Below, piece after piece: positions 32,976-46,234 of a DNA stretch of 64,000 nucleotides. The stretch lies in the NCBI GenBank assembly GCA_905250115.1, contig CAJNOI010000006.1:658033-722032 (forward strand), given 5' to 3'. The number at the start of each line of letters is the position of its first letter. Position 1 is the stretch's first letter. Source of the stretch: Adineta steineri (lineage: Eukaryota > Rotifera > Eurotatoria > Adinetida > Adinetidae). The position numbers and the translations under genes were made by a program. Under the pieces are notes generated by a model. That model did not search any database. It was not told the origin of the DNA and saw only the letters and a list, made by a program, of their open reading frames with translations.

Positions 32976-34481
32976 ATGGAACTTGAACGCGACATACAAA
33001 TTGTAATTGTAGCTCATCTCGATGATGATCAATGTATTGAATCAATAAATACAAAATTAAATATACAAAAACTTCGTTTTAATGATGAATTAAAAAAAAT
33101 TCCTGAATTATATTCAACAGATGATAATGTTGATGACTCAGAATATGTTAATGGTTTACAAATGAAATGTCGTTTTATAAAATCAAATCATATGACAACA
33201 TTTATTCGAGAAGAAGATCGTCTTATTGAAATAACAGAACCAACAATAAATCAATCACATATTGATGTTTATAAACATTATCCAATACGTTCATTTGATT
33301 TGTACATAGTATCTGCTCGTTTAAATCATAAATCATTGTATGTTAATGATTGGTGGACAATTTTTAAAACTTTGATTATATCATCGAATAATGATAGTAA
33401 TGAAAAACAAATTCAACAACTTTGTGCACCGGCGTTTAATATACCTTTACCAAAACAACTTGCATATCAATCATCTTGTTTAATAAAATTCTATGAAATG
33501 TTTAAATCAACTTTATTTTCGATTATAAAACAATCAACAGCATCATCATCAAGTTTATTATCAACTATAAGTCATATACGTCCAGCTATACAGCTATCAT
33601 ATCGACCGGAGATTCTTGGTTGGTTTGATAGAAGAATTGCAAATCATAAACGTTTGAAGAAACTTTTAGATAATAATTGTATATGTTTAGTTGCATGTGG
33701 AACGAAAAAAACTTCATTTCAATATGATTTTTCTCTTATTGAATTTCATATAATTAGTCAATTTAATGCAAGTGAATGGCAATTACATACACTTGTTAAA
33801 AGATTTACTATGAAACATTTACGTTGTCCATTAGATAATTCATTTCTTCGTACAAGTGTTTTATGGATATGTGAAATTCATGATCTTGAAAATTATCATC
33901 ATATATTTGAAGTTTGGATAGCATTTATGCGTGATGTATGTCGAAAACGTTCTCTATCACATTATTTTCTTGAAAATTATAATATTTATGAAGAACATTC
34001 AAATTTAATTGATATTATCAATACAATTGATTATACAAATATTGATTTATTTATTGAAAAACTTGAAGAAAATTTTATTTTTCCATATGTTCATCAATAT
34101 AATGATCGAATGAAAAATTTAATCGCATATTTTGAATCACAACCTGTTCTAGCACTTAAAATGAAAATAATTTATAATGTTACAGTTAAATCACAATTTC
34201 CTAATGCCGATTGTTCATTAAATGAAATGTGTAGTATACTTTGTCATCTATCATTTTTAGAAGATAACGATAAAGAAAATATAATTAATTTTTGGTATCA
34301 ACAATGGAAACCTTTATTTATTGATTTTAATCGTGATGATATTGTTATTCGTCCTCAATCATCATCATCAATAAATTATCGTCCAGATCAATTAGCACAA
34401 CAAATGACAGCAAGTGTATTTAAACTTATTCAAATGGATTTAATTCAAATGATTAATATAATAAAACCCAAACTAGAATAA
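32976..34481 (+). CDS. Mab-21-domain protein, intronless
   Basis: Single exon of 501 codons in a region where every other long gene has introns. The Mab-21/cGAS-like helical half is recognisable from about residue 215: PAIQLSYRPEILGWFDRRI, then LVACGTKKTSFQYDFSLIE (family pattern of a buried LVP and an F-S-x-x-E motif), LHTLVKRF, LRTSVLWICEIH (family SYHLKTLLLWECE) and LSHYFLENYNI (family PHYFIPNVNL). No clear GS..D/E-x-D nucleotidyltransferase motif was found in the N-terminal half, so enzymatic activity is doubtful; that part may be diverged or regulatory. ATG 32976 is the first in-frame Met. The TAA stop sits inside AATAAA (34477-34482). Converges on FTCD with 73 bp between stops. Confidence 0.68.
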   Translation: MELERDIQIVIVAHLDDDQCIESINTKLNIQKLRFNDELKKIPELYSTDDNVDDSEYVNGLQMKCRFIKSNHMTTFIREEDRLIEITEPTINQSHIDVYKHYPIRSFDLYIVSARLNHKSLYVNDWWTIFKTLIISSNNDSNEKQIQQLCAPAFNIPLPKQLAYQSSCLIKFYEMFKSTLFSIIKQSTASSSSLLSTISHIRPAIQLSYRPEILGWFDRRIANHKRLKKLLDNNCICLVACGTKKTSFQYDFSLIEFHIISQFNASEWQLHTLVKRFTMKHLRCPLDNSFLRTSVLWICEIHDLENYHHIFEVWIAFMRDVCRKRSLSHYFLENYNIYEEHSNLIDIINTIDYTNIDLFIEKLEENFIFPYVHQYNDRMKNLIAYFESQPVLALKMKIIYNVTVKSQFPNADCSLNEMCSILCHLSFLEDNDKENIINFWYQQWKPLFIDFNRDDIVIRPQSSSSINYRPDQLAQQMTASVFKLIQMDLIQMINIIKPKLE

Positions 34482-34487
34482 AATTGA

Positions 34488-34493
34488 TTTATT
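34488..34493 (-). terminator. Poly(A) signal AATAAA of FTCD
   Basis: Minus-strand AATAAA 61 nt beyond the FTCD stop, just past the end of the convergent Mab-21-like ORF. Confidence 0.5.
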
Positions 34494-34554
34494 TTATTGA
34501 GAAAATGAGACTAGTGAGCGCACAGACTATATATCACATATCAAAAAGTATTTT

Positions 34555-36850
34555 CTATTCATTTCGACATTCAGCTATGGTTAAAATAATTTGAACATAT
34601 TTTTGTGCTGTTTGAAAATATGTATTTGCTTCTTCGCGATAATTTTTTTGTGGTATCTAAAGAAAAAAATATATATATACATAAATTATGTTAAACAATA
34701 TTTAATGATTACTTTTGTTTGTGTATCATTCTCATGAATATTATCAGTAATTTCAATTAATGATGAAGAAAATATTTCAATACGTTTACATGTACCATAT
34801 GCTGCTGTTTCAAGACATTTTATTCCAACCTATGATTAGAAAAAAATATTGAATTGTAATTTTCGATTCTTTTAATATTTACAAGAAAATCTGCTTTTGT
34901 ATTTATATTAAATAATGGTGCTAATCGTTGAAGATATTCCCATAATTCATTAATTTGACGCATAATTTCTAATGAAACATCAAGATATCGTTGTAAACAA
35001 CGATTTTCAGTAATTTGTTTACTAAAAAATAAATAACAATTGTCTATAGAATATTATAAAAATTTCTAATTACTTACAAACGTTTTTCTTCTTCATTTGT
35101 TTCTGCCATTTTTTGTACAGTTAAGTAAGCATTAAGAGTTTCCGTATCTGTATCTAATGTATTCATCAATGTTTTTGTTGCTACATGTAATGGTACAATA
35201 ATAACTCGCATTTCTTGTTCTAATGATTCCCACTAGACAAACAAAAAGTTTAATTCTTATTTTTTTAGTTTAATTTAATATATTTTACTTTTTTCATTCC
35301 ATATGTAAGTAATGCAGACATTGTACTTAATGCTGTGCCAAGTGTTGCGACAAGTGATGTAACACAACTACCACCAGGTACTAATGTCCGTGCACTAATA
35401 TGTTTTATTAATTCTTTTATTTCCATTGAATGTATACTATCATCATGTCCTTCACGATCACGAAGAATATATTCAATAATACGATCTTTTGGATTAAATG
35501 TTGAAATAGAATTTAAACCTAAACGTTGAATAACTAAACGAATTTTTTGATCTTCATCAAGAATAAATAAATTTTCTTGTTGAATAAAATATTCTGCAGC
35601 TAACAATAATGGTCGTAGTGGTATAAGACCAATAATTTGTGAACCACATATACCTATATATAAGATTTCAGCTTCTTCAACACATTGTGTATAAGCTGTA
35701 TGAATATTTGTTATTTCAAAATCGGTTAAATTAAGTGAGATTTGTGCTAAATTTGATTCTTCAAGCCACCAACCAAGACCACGAACACATTTTAATTTAC
35801 CAGGCTAAAGAAAAATAGAGACATATAGGAATTTTGGCTTTTAAATACTATTTACTTCATCTTTGCCTCTTCCTTGTTCACGAACATTTAATGCAATACG
35901 ATGTGCTTGTTCTTTTGTACCAAGTAAATTAATATTATATGCAATTAAAAATTTCCGTGCGCCAACACATGTTGCACCCCATGAAGGAATAAATTCCGTA
36001 GGTCCTTTTAATATTTATGTTTCATAGATTAAAAAAAACATCTATAAAGATAATCAAATCTTACCAAAATCAGGTTTCCATTCCGGTTTTCGAATCTAAA
36101 TAAAAATATAAAATTTTTTGATAATCTATTATTAAATAATTGAATTACTAACTTTACTATAAAGTGCTTCATATTCTCCCTCACGAATTTGAGATAAATC
36201 TCGACGATATTCTTGTTCTTGTGCTTCACCATATAAATAAACAGGTACACTAAGTTCCATTGATAAACGATCAGCAAATTCACGTGCTATTTCAATACAA
36301 TCCTCCATTGTTGCATTTTGTACGGGTACAAATGGTACAACATCCTACAAAAATAAATTTCCTTATTATTTCAAATAATTAAAACTAGTTTTTATATCGA
36401 TATTAATTCATAAATAATATGTAATATCCTTTCTAAACACATAATTATCATTCTACTTACCATTGCACCAATTCGAGGATGTTCACCACTATGTCTTGTC
36501 ATATCAATCAGATTATAGGCAGCTCGGCCTGCAGCTAGTGCTGCCTCAATGACAGCTTGTGGATGTCCAACAAACGCTAAAAAGAAGTAAAGTTAATTGA
36601 ATATAATTATTGAAATTTTTTTGTTACTATAAATTGTTCGATTTGTTGATAACCCTGGATCAATATCGAGTAAAGCAACTCCTTCAACACCTGCAATTGC
36701 ATGAGCAATTGTATCAATAACCTATGAATATAAATTATTATATTGAATTTAATTGAATATATCTATATTTATACATGTATCAATTACCTCTTTTCGTTGA
36801 CCTTCAGAAAAATTCGGTACACACTCGATTACTTTATGTATATCGTTCAT
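34555..36850 (-). CDS. FTCD: FTCD, formimidoyltransferase-cyclodeaminase
   Basis: Bifunctional folate enzyme of histidine breakdown: moves the formimino group from formiminoglutamate to tetrahydrofolate, then deaminates it to 5,10-methenyl-THF. Exons, complement: 36788-36850, 36628-36721, 36461-36576, 36153-36344, 36065-36095, 35856-36004, 35289-35804, 35078-35232, 34883-35021, 34713-34829, 34555-34656; 557 residues (human 541). N-domain: [33 protein letters not shown] with the active-site His, [31 protein letters not shown]. Linker then cyclodeaminase: [19 protein letters not shown], the counterpart of APGGGSV, and the four-helix C-domain ending [17 protein letters not shown]. The 31-nt exon 5 is notable. 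Full-length and apparently functional. Confidence 0.95.
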
Positions 36851-38945
36851 TGTTATAATTTTAACAAAGAAATGTTCGGGAAAAAATATTTAGCAGCTGA
36901 TTATGTTCTGTTTTTTTACTTTTTTCTATTGTCGCTTGACAAAGTCTACTGTAAAACACACAAATAATTTTTCTTACTTTTCTTTCTCGTCTTACTATGA
37001 ATACATAAACGGAGAAAAAGGAAGCTTCACAACCGAGAATGAAGTATGCCACTAGAGTTCTTGAATCGCTTTTCAACTTTTTTTTTTTTCTCTTTTTTTT
37101 CTCTCGATTTCGCCTACCACAACCATCATCGTTATTTTGTTCATGAATAAGAACGACATAATAACTTAAAAAGCGAGAACAATTTGTTTTTTGTCAAAGT
37201 AAAAATATAATAGAAAAGATATATATATATATAAGGAAAAGTAACCGATGACGATTATTGCTTAGAAACGAGTTACTTCATAAAATTAAAGTATAGAGAA
37301 ATAAAAATTTTCCGACTCAGCATGAAAGTAGAAAAAAAAGTTCCAGGAAAAATAATCAGAAAAAAAATAGAGATTGGTTGTTTTTTCTTAATTTAAATCA
37401 TTGAAAGTATAAATAAGCTTAGTAAGAACTAATGAATAGTGTAAATATTAAATTTTTATTATTTTAATAATCTGTAAATAATTCATTAAATTATCTTCTA
37501 AACTTTTAATAATTACTGGACGAACGGTAGATAAAGTTTTCTATTTGAAATACTTTTTCGAAAGATCTATGAGAAGTTTAGTATCTAGATAGTTTAATTT
37601 TATATTATGATTTAAGAATATTTGAATAATGAAGATAAAGATTAGAATGATTTAATCAATAAAAGATGTTCAGCAATGTGATGAAGTTGTTGAAATATTC
37701 ACAGATTTATTAATCATAGGTAATATTTTAATATAGGAATAACGAGAATATGAATGAAATATTTCTGAATTAGAATAAAACTTTTATTTTTAAAAGAAAA
37801 TAGATCCAAAATTGAGATAAATGCATGGGAAGATAGATCGTCTTCAAATCTTTCAGAGACAACATGATTTTCAAATCGATACCGTACCCTCCTACGGCAA
37901 AATGTTGCCATTTAGTAACATCCGAGCGGAAAGGGTTAAACACAGGCGTTTTTCTCGATTTAGATATTTAATCACCTATCCTATATTTCTGTCTAGACTT
38001 GTTTAATATATTTAAATTTTGTTTTTTGTTTGAAAGAGCCTGTCAGACTGCAATGCAATACGCTGTCTTTTTTTATTTATTGTATATAAACACGCTAACA
38101 TTAATAGACACCTAGTTTTTGAGGGTTTCATGAGAACTTCATCTTGTAATTCTTTTTTTCCACTTAAGAAGTAACAATTGAATAAAAGAGTTCTGTACTG
38201 CAGTGCATTCTGACATGCACTTTTTAATAAAATGTATTTAAGAATCTAGTACGAGTCTGAACAAAGAAATTTGATTTGCTGAATTAACTACTGTTAATAA
38301 TTGTTTGGTGAATATTGCGGTTAAACGTCATGGTATACAACTACAAATTTCACCACAACCGCAACATATCCTAGAGATTTCAGATCATTTGAATGATCGT
38401 AGATATGAAGCCGATCTTTTAGAAATGATGAGTCCGTAATAAAGACAGACAGTGCATTAAGTTATATTGTTAGTAAACTTTCAAAATGATCAAAAGAAAA
38501 TATTTCGGCTTTTTGTAACTTGTTTGTGCACTTGTATGGTTCTCTTTCTTCCTTTCTTTCATGTTTTTGTACAAAAAAAAGTTTTGTTCTCACCATTTTG
38601 ATGATTAAATTAAGTGAATTGGCACTACAAATATTTGACAGAAACCAGTAAAATAATAATTATTAAGAACAAGGAAAATATTTCGTAGAGACATTTTACT
38701 AAATGACTAATATTAATATTTAAATGTACTTCTTCTCATTTAAAAAAATATATTTTCATTCGAGTTATAATGAACCAAGGACTTTATATGAAAGATGCAT
38801 GCTAGTATTTTGATTCTCTTTGGTGATAACTACTAAGATATATTAACTATTTTCTTTCGTGATTATGCACATAAAAACGTGAGATTTATTTTTATTTAAA
38901 TTTGTTTTTCGCACATACAAATAGATATAGAACATATAAATAGAA
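36851..38945. other. Intergenic region FTCD / TEX9-like
   Basis: About 2.1 kb without a gene. Holds an imperfect 191-bp inverted-repeat element (38033-38223). Confidence 0.55.
38033..38223. mobile_element. MITE-like inverted-repeat element
   Basis: Left arm from 38033 (AAAGAGCCTGTCAGACTGCA) and the reverse complement of the right arm ending 38223 (AAAGTGCATGTCAGAATGCA) agree at 24 of 29 positions over the full arms. No clear target duplication, so family is unassigned. Confidence 0.45.
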
Positions 38946-40667
38946 CTATGAAGTATTCCATTCAATTGCTTTACAGAATTCTTCTTCAGCAAATTGAAGC
39001 ATTTTTGATGCTTCCAAATGAAGCTAAATATAGAATAAAAAAAGTATAGATATATAAATATATAAAGAAAATCCGAGAAACAAACTTTTTGTTTTTTAAG
39101 TATATCAATTAATTTTAATTGTCTTTTAAACGCATTCATTAATTCTAACCGTTGTTTTTCCAGTCGACGATTTTCATTAGTTAATTGTTCAATTTTCTTT
39201 TTATCCTGTTCACTTGCATCTTTTGTTGTTTGTTGCATTTTATTTAATTGTTGTTTATATCTTTCAGCTTCTTCTAAAGCACGATTTAATTTTGTATCTG
39301 TTTGTGTTTGATCTTGTTGTTGTTTTTTTGTTTGACGTTTTGTTTGATCATATTCTTTTCGTAATGAATTAAGTTCAACTTCAGTTGTATCAAGTTTAGA
39401 TTTTGTATCACTACTCATTTTTTTATATTTTTCTAATTGATCTTGTAATGTTGTTATAACACGATTAAGACGTGTTCGATCATCATCAGATTCTTTTACT
39501 TTTAAATTTACACGTTCATTTTCTTCTTCCTTCAAAATAAAAAGTAAAAATTACATAAATTAAATTTTCTCATCGAAAAAGATAAGAAGAATTCTAATAG
39601 ATTTTCGTATATGTTCGAAACTTACACGTCTCGTACATTCTGTCTGCATTCTTTCAAGTTCTTCTTGCATAACACGAAGACGTGCTTTGAGGAAACGAAT
39701 TTTAGCCTCTAAAATACAAGAAGAAGAAAAAATGAAGATTGACTAATTAGTTTTTGTTTAACCATCTTACCAGAACCCATATCTTTTGCAGCTCCAGGGA
39801 AAATATCATCTTCATCAAGATCCATAACATTTGTATTGGCACTCATTTTAGTTCGATTCATTTTTGTTTCGATATCAGCCACGGCTTTATCGAATGTACT
39901 TCGAGCTTTATCTTGTATAACTGTACGATCAATTGATTGATCATATCGATCATCACTAACAAGAGCAACTTCATTTCCAGTTCTTGATTGAAGTTTTCTA
40001 ACAAAAATAAACAAAAACTATTATATAATTTATTCAATCGATAAAATCATTGAGAATAGATTACGTAATGGATGGTTTTCTACTTCGTGCCGATAAATTT
40101 TGTTGTTGTTGTGATGATGGAGTATGTCCTCTCTATATACATATAATAAGGATATCTTCATATTCATTTAAATTCTTACTCTAACATCAGTTGGTTTCAA
40201 TGCAGCACTCTGCATATCTCTATATATATAACATTCAAAGAATTACAATCATATAAGTGTCAATTATAATTTTCTAACCTAAATAATTGTTCATCTGTAT
40301 CGACTTGATCAAGTAAACTGTAATTCCGATCATGTGTATCTGCTGAGAGTAATCGATCTTGATTTCTCTATAATACACAAAAAAAATCAGAATAAAATAA
40401 TAAAATTCATAGTGAATTGATACTAACCAATACTTGATCAGCTTCTTCAACAAGTGCTTGTGTTTTTGCTTCAAGTTGTGCATTTAATCGTCTATTTAAA
40501 TATAAAAAATTGTCTTCTATTATTGTATATATGTATTGTCATATTTACTTATATTCTTCTTCTTGATCTGCATAATCTGTTTGTGGTTTAGGCGTTCGTG
40601 TACTTGGTCGCGATGACGGTGCTGCCGATTGTTGTCCTGTTGTACGACTTGATGATTTTGCACTCAT
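38946..40667 (-). CDS. TEX9: TEX9-like coiled-coil protein
   Basis: Exons, complement: 40549-40667, 40428-40491, 40279-40367, 40180-40219, 40065-40132, 39771-39997, 39626-39708, 39086-39529, 38946-39023; 403 residues (human TEX9 391). The N-terminal motif EEEYKRLNAQLEAKTQALV is the family signature, and the C-terminus RQLKLIDILKKQK, then LHLEASKMLQFAEEEFCKAI with EW, matches human KRQKMHFEAAKLLSF..EEFMKALDW. The middle is a long heptad coiled coil with a glutamine/threonine-rich part. TEX9 is a centriolar-satellite/cilium-associated protein in vertebrates; molecular role is poorly known. The ATG at 40667 opens a Ser/Thr-rich tail (AKSSSRTTGQQSAAPSSRPS). Confidence 0.82.
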
Positions 40668-41018
40668 CTTTAAATAATACAATGTATATATTCACAATAG
40701 AAAAAAAAGGTTTTTATCAAAATCAACCATGTGAATAAAAGACTTATGAAGATATGAATAACTTAATATTATCAAATAGAAGAAAGAAAAAAATGAAAGA
40801 AATTATAACTGAAAAAGCGTAGTTCAATAGTAAAAAAAAATTCATCTGTTATTTGTCGCTTTCTTACATAACTAACAATCAGACTTATCCATTATTTCAT
40901 TTATAATACAATAAATATGCACAAAGATGTCATCAAGTAAACGAACAATAAAATTAAAAAGAAAAAGAAACAGAAAATTGTGTTTTTTTTTGTGTTTGTG
41001 TATTTTAATAGAATTGAA
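40668..41018. other. Spacer between TEX9-like and CDKL5-like genes
   Basis: 351 bp, both flanking genes on the minus strand. Must hold the TEX9-like promoter and the 3' UTR of the kinase. No other feature. Confidence 0.5.
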
Positions 41019-44000
41019 TTAACGATCATGTAGACGGGATTTTGTACTTGGTAAACGAATTGATTGTTGACGTTGAGATGTTGACATTATAGTATGTTGT
41101 GAAGCAGTTCGTGCGTAGGCATGAACACCGAAAAAAGTAGTATTTAATTGTTGTCTCTAAAATAAGAAAGAGTAAAAAAAAATAAAAAGATTCATTTTAT
41201 TTTTATTTACTCGAGTTGATTCTGTCGGTGGTTTGGGGAAAAGTGTACTGTTATGTTTTGTTGATATTTTAGCAGATTTGATTAGATCATGATTTGTTTC
41301 CTATTATGATTAATTTCAAGTAAAAAAAGAATGAAGAAAAGAAGCAATTTGATAACTTACTCTTTGTGGTGCTTGGAGAATTTTATTTAGTTGAGCAAAA
41401 TCACCCTTAGTAGGAGGAAACTATATGGAAGTTGATTAAATAAAACACTTCGAATAGATATAAACTTACATGTGATCGACTAAAAGAAGAAGTATATCCA
41501 GTAGAGTTTATCAAATGACTATCACTTGCATATGTAGACTTTCGTGATTCCAGATTACTATAATAGAAAATAAATATAAGTAATATATTTTCTGCTTTGG
41601 TGTACAATCGATTAAATCTTTTCAAAACTCATTTATAACATGAAATTTGTTACATTCTTACCATGTATATTTATTAATATTTGGTTGTTCAAGATTACGA
41701 GTAGTAGAGTATGTTGCTGAGACTATATATAAACAGAATTTTAATTGTATATATAACATACTGATCAATTACTAACCTGTAGTCTCGACATCTGTTTGAT
41801 CCATTGGATCAGGTACCATCTGATGGTGCTGAAAGTAAAGATTTACAATTATAAGAATAGAAATGAATATCATAATTCAATGAATCTTACAGAAACAACA
41901 GTTTGTCTTGAAGGTGCTCGTTGAAAATTAGGTGTCGGTTCTACAGATATAATTGTAGATGGATGACATTCAACTGTTCGACTACGAACTAAATCTCGTG
42001 TCTAGAAAAATAAAATATAAATTATTTCAGTAATCAAAATTGAAAATTTACCTTTGGTTTTTGTTGTATATCACTATTTGACTCCTCTCTTGACTGTGAT
42101 TGTTTAAATGATAATAATGATACATTATGACTGTTATTATTATTTGTTGGAACACCACATGCATTTATATTAAGACTAGGTACAACAGCCATTGAGAGAC
42201 GAGAAATATTAGATTCTGGAACTTGTTGATTGTTTAATACCGTTTGAAATTGTTGATAATAACGATTTTCATATGAATCAAGAGTAAATCGTTTATGTTT
42301 TTTACCTGCATCTTTAGATGAATTATGTAAAATACGATTTGATTGTTTTTGATATGATTGTTTAGTTTTTGATAAGACATTTTTTGATGTTGAAGATGTA
42401 ATTGGTAGTGATTGTTGTTGATTTAGAGGCATTGATGGTAGATGTTGTGCTTGAAGATTTTTAATATATTTCCGCTTTTGATTATTATGACTTGAGAAAA
42501 TATTATTTGGATCATCGTCGTCATCATCATCATCATCGGCACTTGCACCATTAGAATTAATTAGATCAACAGAAGTTGGTTGAATACATTCTTCACTAGA
42601 TGATGAATGCGGTCGTAATTGTGTTGGATTAGTTTTTATTTGTTGTTGTTGATGAGATGTATGTGATCGATCAGTCATTTGTGTATTACTACGATATCTG
42701 TATGGTTGTGAAGCAAATGAAGACGGAGGAATAGCTGATATTTCTGTTCCACTATCAATACCATTATTAATAGATGATGTTGGAGATCGACGACGAAGTT
42801 GAATATCACTATGATTATCATGACTTTCAAAAGACAAAATCGTATCAAATTTGAAATTATTATATTTTCTTTCACATACTATTTGCCTAAACGACTATCA
42901 CCAAAAGATGTTGGAAAATTTCTCGTATCATTACTAGGATCATACTGTGATTGAGATATATCAATTATACCAACAACAGTTTTTCTAGAAAAAAAGAAGA
43001 ATTGTCTATGATTTATTATAGATATATATTAATTTTATATACGGTCTTTGTTGTCGTGAACGTCGTTGCCGTTGTTTTCGACTGGCATAAGTAAAAGCTT
43101 CATGTTGAATACATGCCTCAGCTGTTAAACGCTCGAGAGCATATAAACGTAAAGCTCCCTATTAGAAAATAATAATAATAATGATACTAATATAAAAAAA
43201 TCAAATTTTTTACTGTAAATAAAGACATAACATCAGGTGGAAATAAATGACCATAACGTCGCTCTAATGTTTCTAAATGAAGAATAGGTGGAAACTAAAA
43301 TAAACATATTGTTTAGTCAAAACGTTTGTAAAAAAACATTAAAATAATTTTCAAATACTTTTAATCCATCAAATTTTGGATTAGTTTTCATTGCTTCTAC
43401 ATATTTCGAGGGTAATGGTCCCAAACATTTTTGAATACGATAAAGTTGATCAATATCACTTTCACCCGCTAAAAGAATTTTATTATAAAAACAAAATAAA
43501 ACAAAGATATAATATATATAGAATACCGAATAATGCTTGACCAGTAGCAAGTTCCGCCATAATACCTAGAACAAAATAAAATATTTTTATTTATAAAGAT
43601 ACTCAATTATCTATTACATACATCCACATGCCCAGATATCAACTGGTTTTCCATAAGGTGATCTAAAAATAAGATTAAGATTATGTATATGTTCAAAATC
43701 TACGCAATTCAATGTTTATTCATCTAATAAATCTAAAAATACGAGTTGTTTTTCTTCTTTTTTATTGACAGGGTATAGTAACATCTAGTAGAAGTCGTAG
43801 AAGTTTCGAAAACATTTTTAATATTCGCCATTCTCTTAACCTCAAAAATAAAAAAGAAAACATACATTTGAAGTATATTAAATGAAATCGTACGTAAATT
43901 AACATACAACTTCTCGTCGATCGTAAAAACTTTTAAGCTAAAATTACGTACTCGATATTCTAATCTGACAAACTTAAAAAACAGACTGTTCTTCTACAAT

Positions 44001-44955
44001 ACAAGAACAACGAATTAAAAAGATAACAGACACTCACACTATCTAGCTTATTTCTAATGCATCATTTGTGAGTACTGTACATAAACTGATTAAAAAAAAG
44101 AACGTTTTATTTTTAATACTTAAATCCTCTTATTGTTTTCAAAAATCTTTCATTCATACCCGATAAGTAATTCTGGTGATCGATACCATCTTGTTGCAAC
44201 CTTGAATTTTAATAAATAGAAAAAGAAAAATCCTTGTTCATATTGTTTTTTTTAAATATAGAAATTTTCTTACATAATCAGTATAAAAATCAGCTGTTGT
44301 TTGTGTATTACAAAATCTTGCAAAACCAAAATCACATAATTTTAATATGAAATTTTTTGATATAAGTAAATTTTCTGGTTTTATATCACGATGAATTATT
44401 TCATGTGTATGACACCAATGAATAGCATTAAATAATTGAGATGATAAATGACGTACTTGTTCTAATGCTAAACCATCGGGATGTTCTTGTAAAACTTGTA
44501 ACATATTCCATTCAACATATTCAAATACAAGAAAACATTGTTTCTTATGACGAAACCATTCAATTAATTCTACAACATTTTCAAATCGAAGTGATTGAAG
44601 AACATTTAATTCACGTTCAATTATATCCATATCTGTATAATGTCCTAAAATAATAAATTATAAAGAAAAATTATTATTTTGAAAATATTAAACCTGCTGG
44701 AGCTTGTTTAAACTGTTTAATAGCAACAATTGCATTTGTATCCTAATAAAAGAAATAGATATATATTCTTTATTGCGTATGAAAATGATTATCTCATACT
44801 TTTTTTCGAGCTTTAAGCACTATACCATACGAACCTTTTTGAAATTGAAAAAAAAAGAAAATTATTTATGAAATAGGGAAAAACAAATCTATACCTTCAC
44901 CGATAACACCAAGTATTTCATACTTATTTTTAACATTAGCTGGTATATGTTTCAT
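41019..44955 (-). CDS. CDKL5-like cyclin-dependent-kinase-like serine/threonine kinase
   Basis: Nineteen exons, complement: 44895-44955, 44800-44834, 44694-44742, 44274-44644, 44160-44200, 43622-43662, 43527-43565, 43359-43468, 43214-43294, 43043-43158, 42880-42984, 42052-42823, 41891-42001, 41777-41828, 41662-41722, 41470-41557, 41361-41420, 41211-41300, 41019-41156; 806 residues. Catalytic core: GEGSYGIV (19-26), VAIK Lys41, HRDIKPEN (133-140), DFG (153-155), activation-loop T170-D-Y172, VATRWYRSPELL. Close to CDKL5 (KYEILGV.GEG, HWCH, ESDIDQLYRIQKCLGPLPS). A ~490-residue Ser/Gln-rich tail follows, as in CDKL5, with no clear motif. CDKL kinases control ciliary length in other animals. Intron 5 is 497 nt, the others about 50-60. 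Confidence 0.9.
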
Positions 44956-46234
44956 CGCCAATTATTTCTTTTTTTTAATATAGTTGAAAAAAATAAGATT
45001 TTTACGAAAGAATTTTTTTTATCAATAATTGATCGATGTATTTCGGTACGTTTTTTTTATATGACTATTAACAGTTTGAAGCCCCTAATTATGATTTTGC
45101 CGATAGCAACATAATCGTCCTTTTAAATACTTTGTTTGCTTCCTTTGCTAAACTCTTTTCTTTAACACTTTCTGTTCTCATTTTCTTTTTAAACCATTTT
45201 CTCGATTCATCTTATATCATTTACCATGGTGATAGACATATTAAAATTCAACGCGAGTGATTATCGACAGAGGTCACTTATTGACATACAGAAAATAAAT
45301 ACACGATGCTATGACGAGACAATATTTTACATATTCAAATTTTTCTTTACATTTATTAAAATTGACATGAAGTTTAAAGAACGAAAAACATATTCGGAAT
45401 AAATTAAATCTGACATTGCACTCAATTTATTATGAAAGACACAGTGGCGGATCTAGGATTTTTAAAAACGTTATATCTCAATTTCAGAGCATGGGACCCA
45501 AATGGAAGATTTTTACGAAAAAAAATTTCCTTTGAAGTTTGCGAAAAAAATCTTATTTTTAAAATCGCCCCTTCCATTTTCTTTTGTATCTAGCGGGGTG
45601 GGCGATTTTAAAAATGAAATTTGTTTTCGTAGAAATCTTTCATTTGGATCCGATATCATCCTCCATAAGTTTCATATGGGTCCCATGCTCTTAAATTGAG
45701 ATATAACGTTTTCAAAATCCTGGACTCGCCACTGGAAAGACACCTTTCAATATGTGATATAGATGGTTAGTGTATTTATATATGAATATCTGTTTCAATG
45801 AGAAGTATTTATTAAATAAAAAAAAAACAAGATGCTAATAATGGCCTGATAAATCAAAGCAAAAAGCGGTCGAGATAATTAATATTTTTGTTTTCAATTG
45901 TTACTTTACTGATAAATAAGATCTGTTGAGACTAATGTTTATCATTTCGAGTATAGGTCATAAATGAGTAGCTTTTCATAGTATTTATCAGTAAAATATC
46001 AATTGAAATCTTCGAACAATACTACATTAATTATTGAAAAATGTATCAAAAGAAAACATTCGACATCGACTATGGATTGATACAATAAATTTCTTACTTA
46101 TTGCTTTTTCATATAGCACTGTTTGTCTCATATTCGTGAAAAAAAAAGAAGAAAAAACAAAAAAAGGAAATTATAATACATATAAACATAATATACAGAA
46201 CAAAAGAAAAAAAAGAAGCAAAAGGATATTAATA
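44956..46234. other. Intergenic region CDKL5-like / WDR45
   Basis: Carries the hAT-type MITE at 45442-45734. Otherwise no gene. Confidence 0.6.
45442..45734. mobile_element. hAT-type foldback MITE, 293 bp
   Basis: Ends CAGTGGCGGATCTAGGAT and, inverted, CAGTGGCGAGTCCAGGAT; the arms stay similar for about 60 bp and again farther in, so nearly the whole element folds back. A perfect 8-bp target duplication GAAAGACA flanks it (45434-45441 and 45735-45742). No transposase. Confidence 0.92.
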
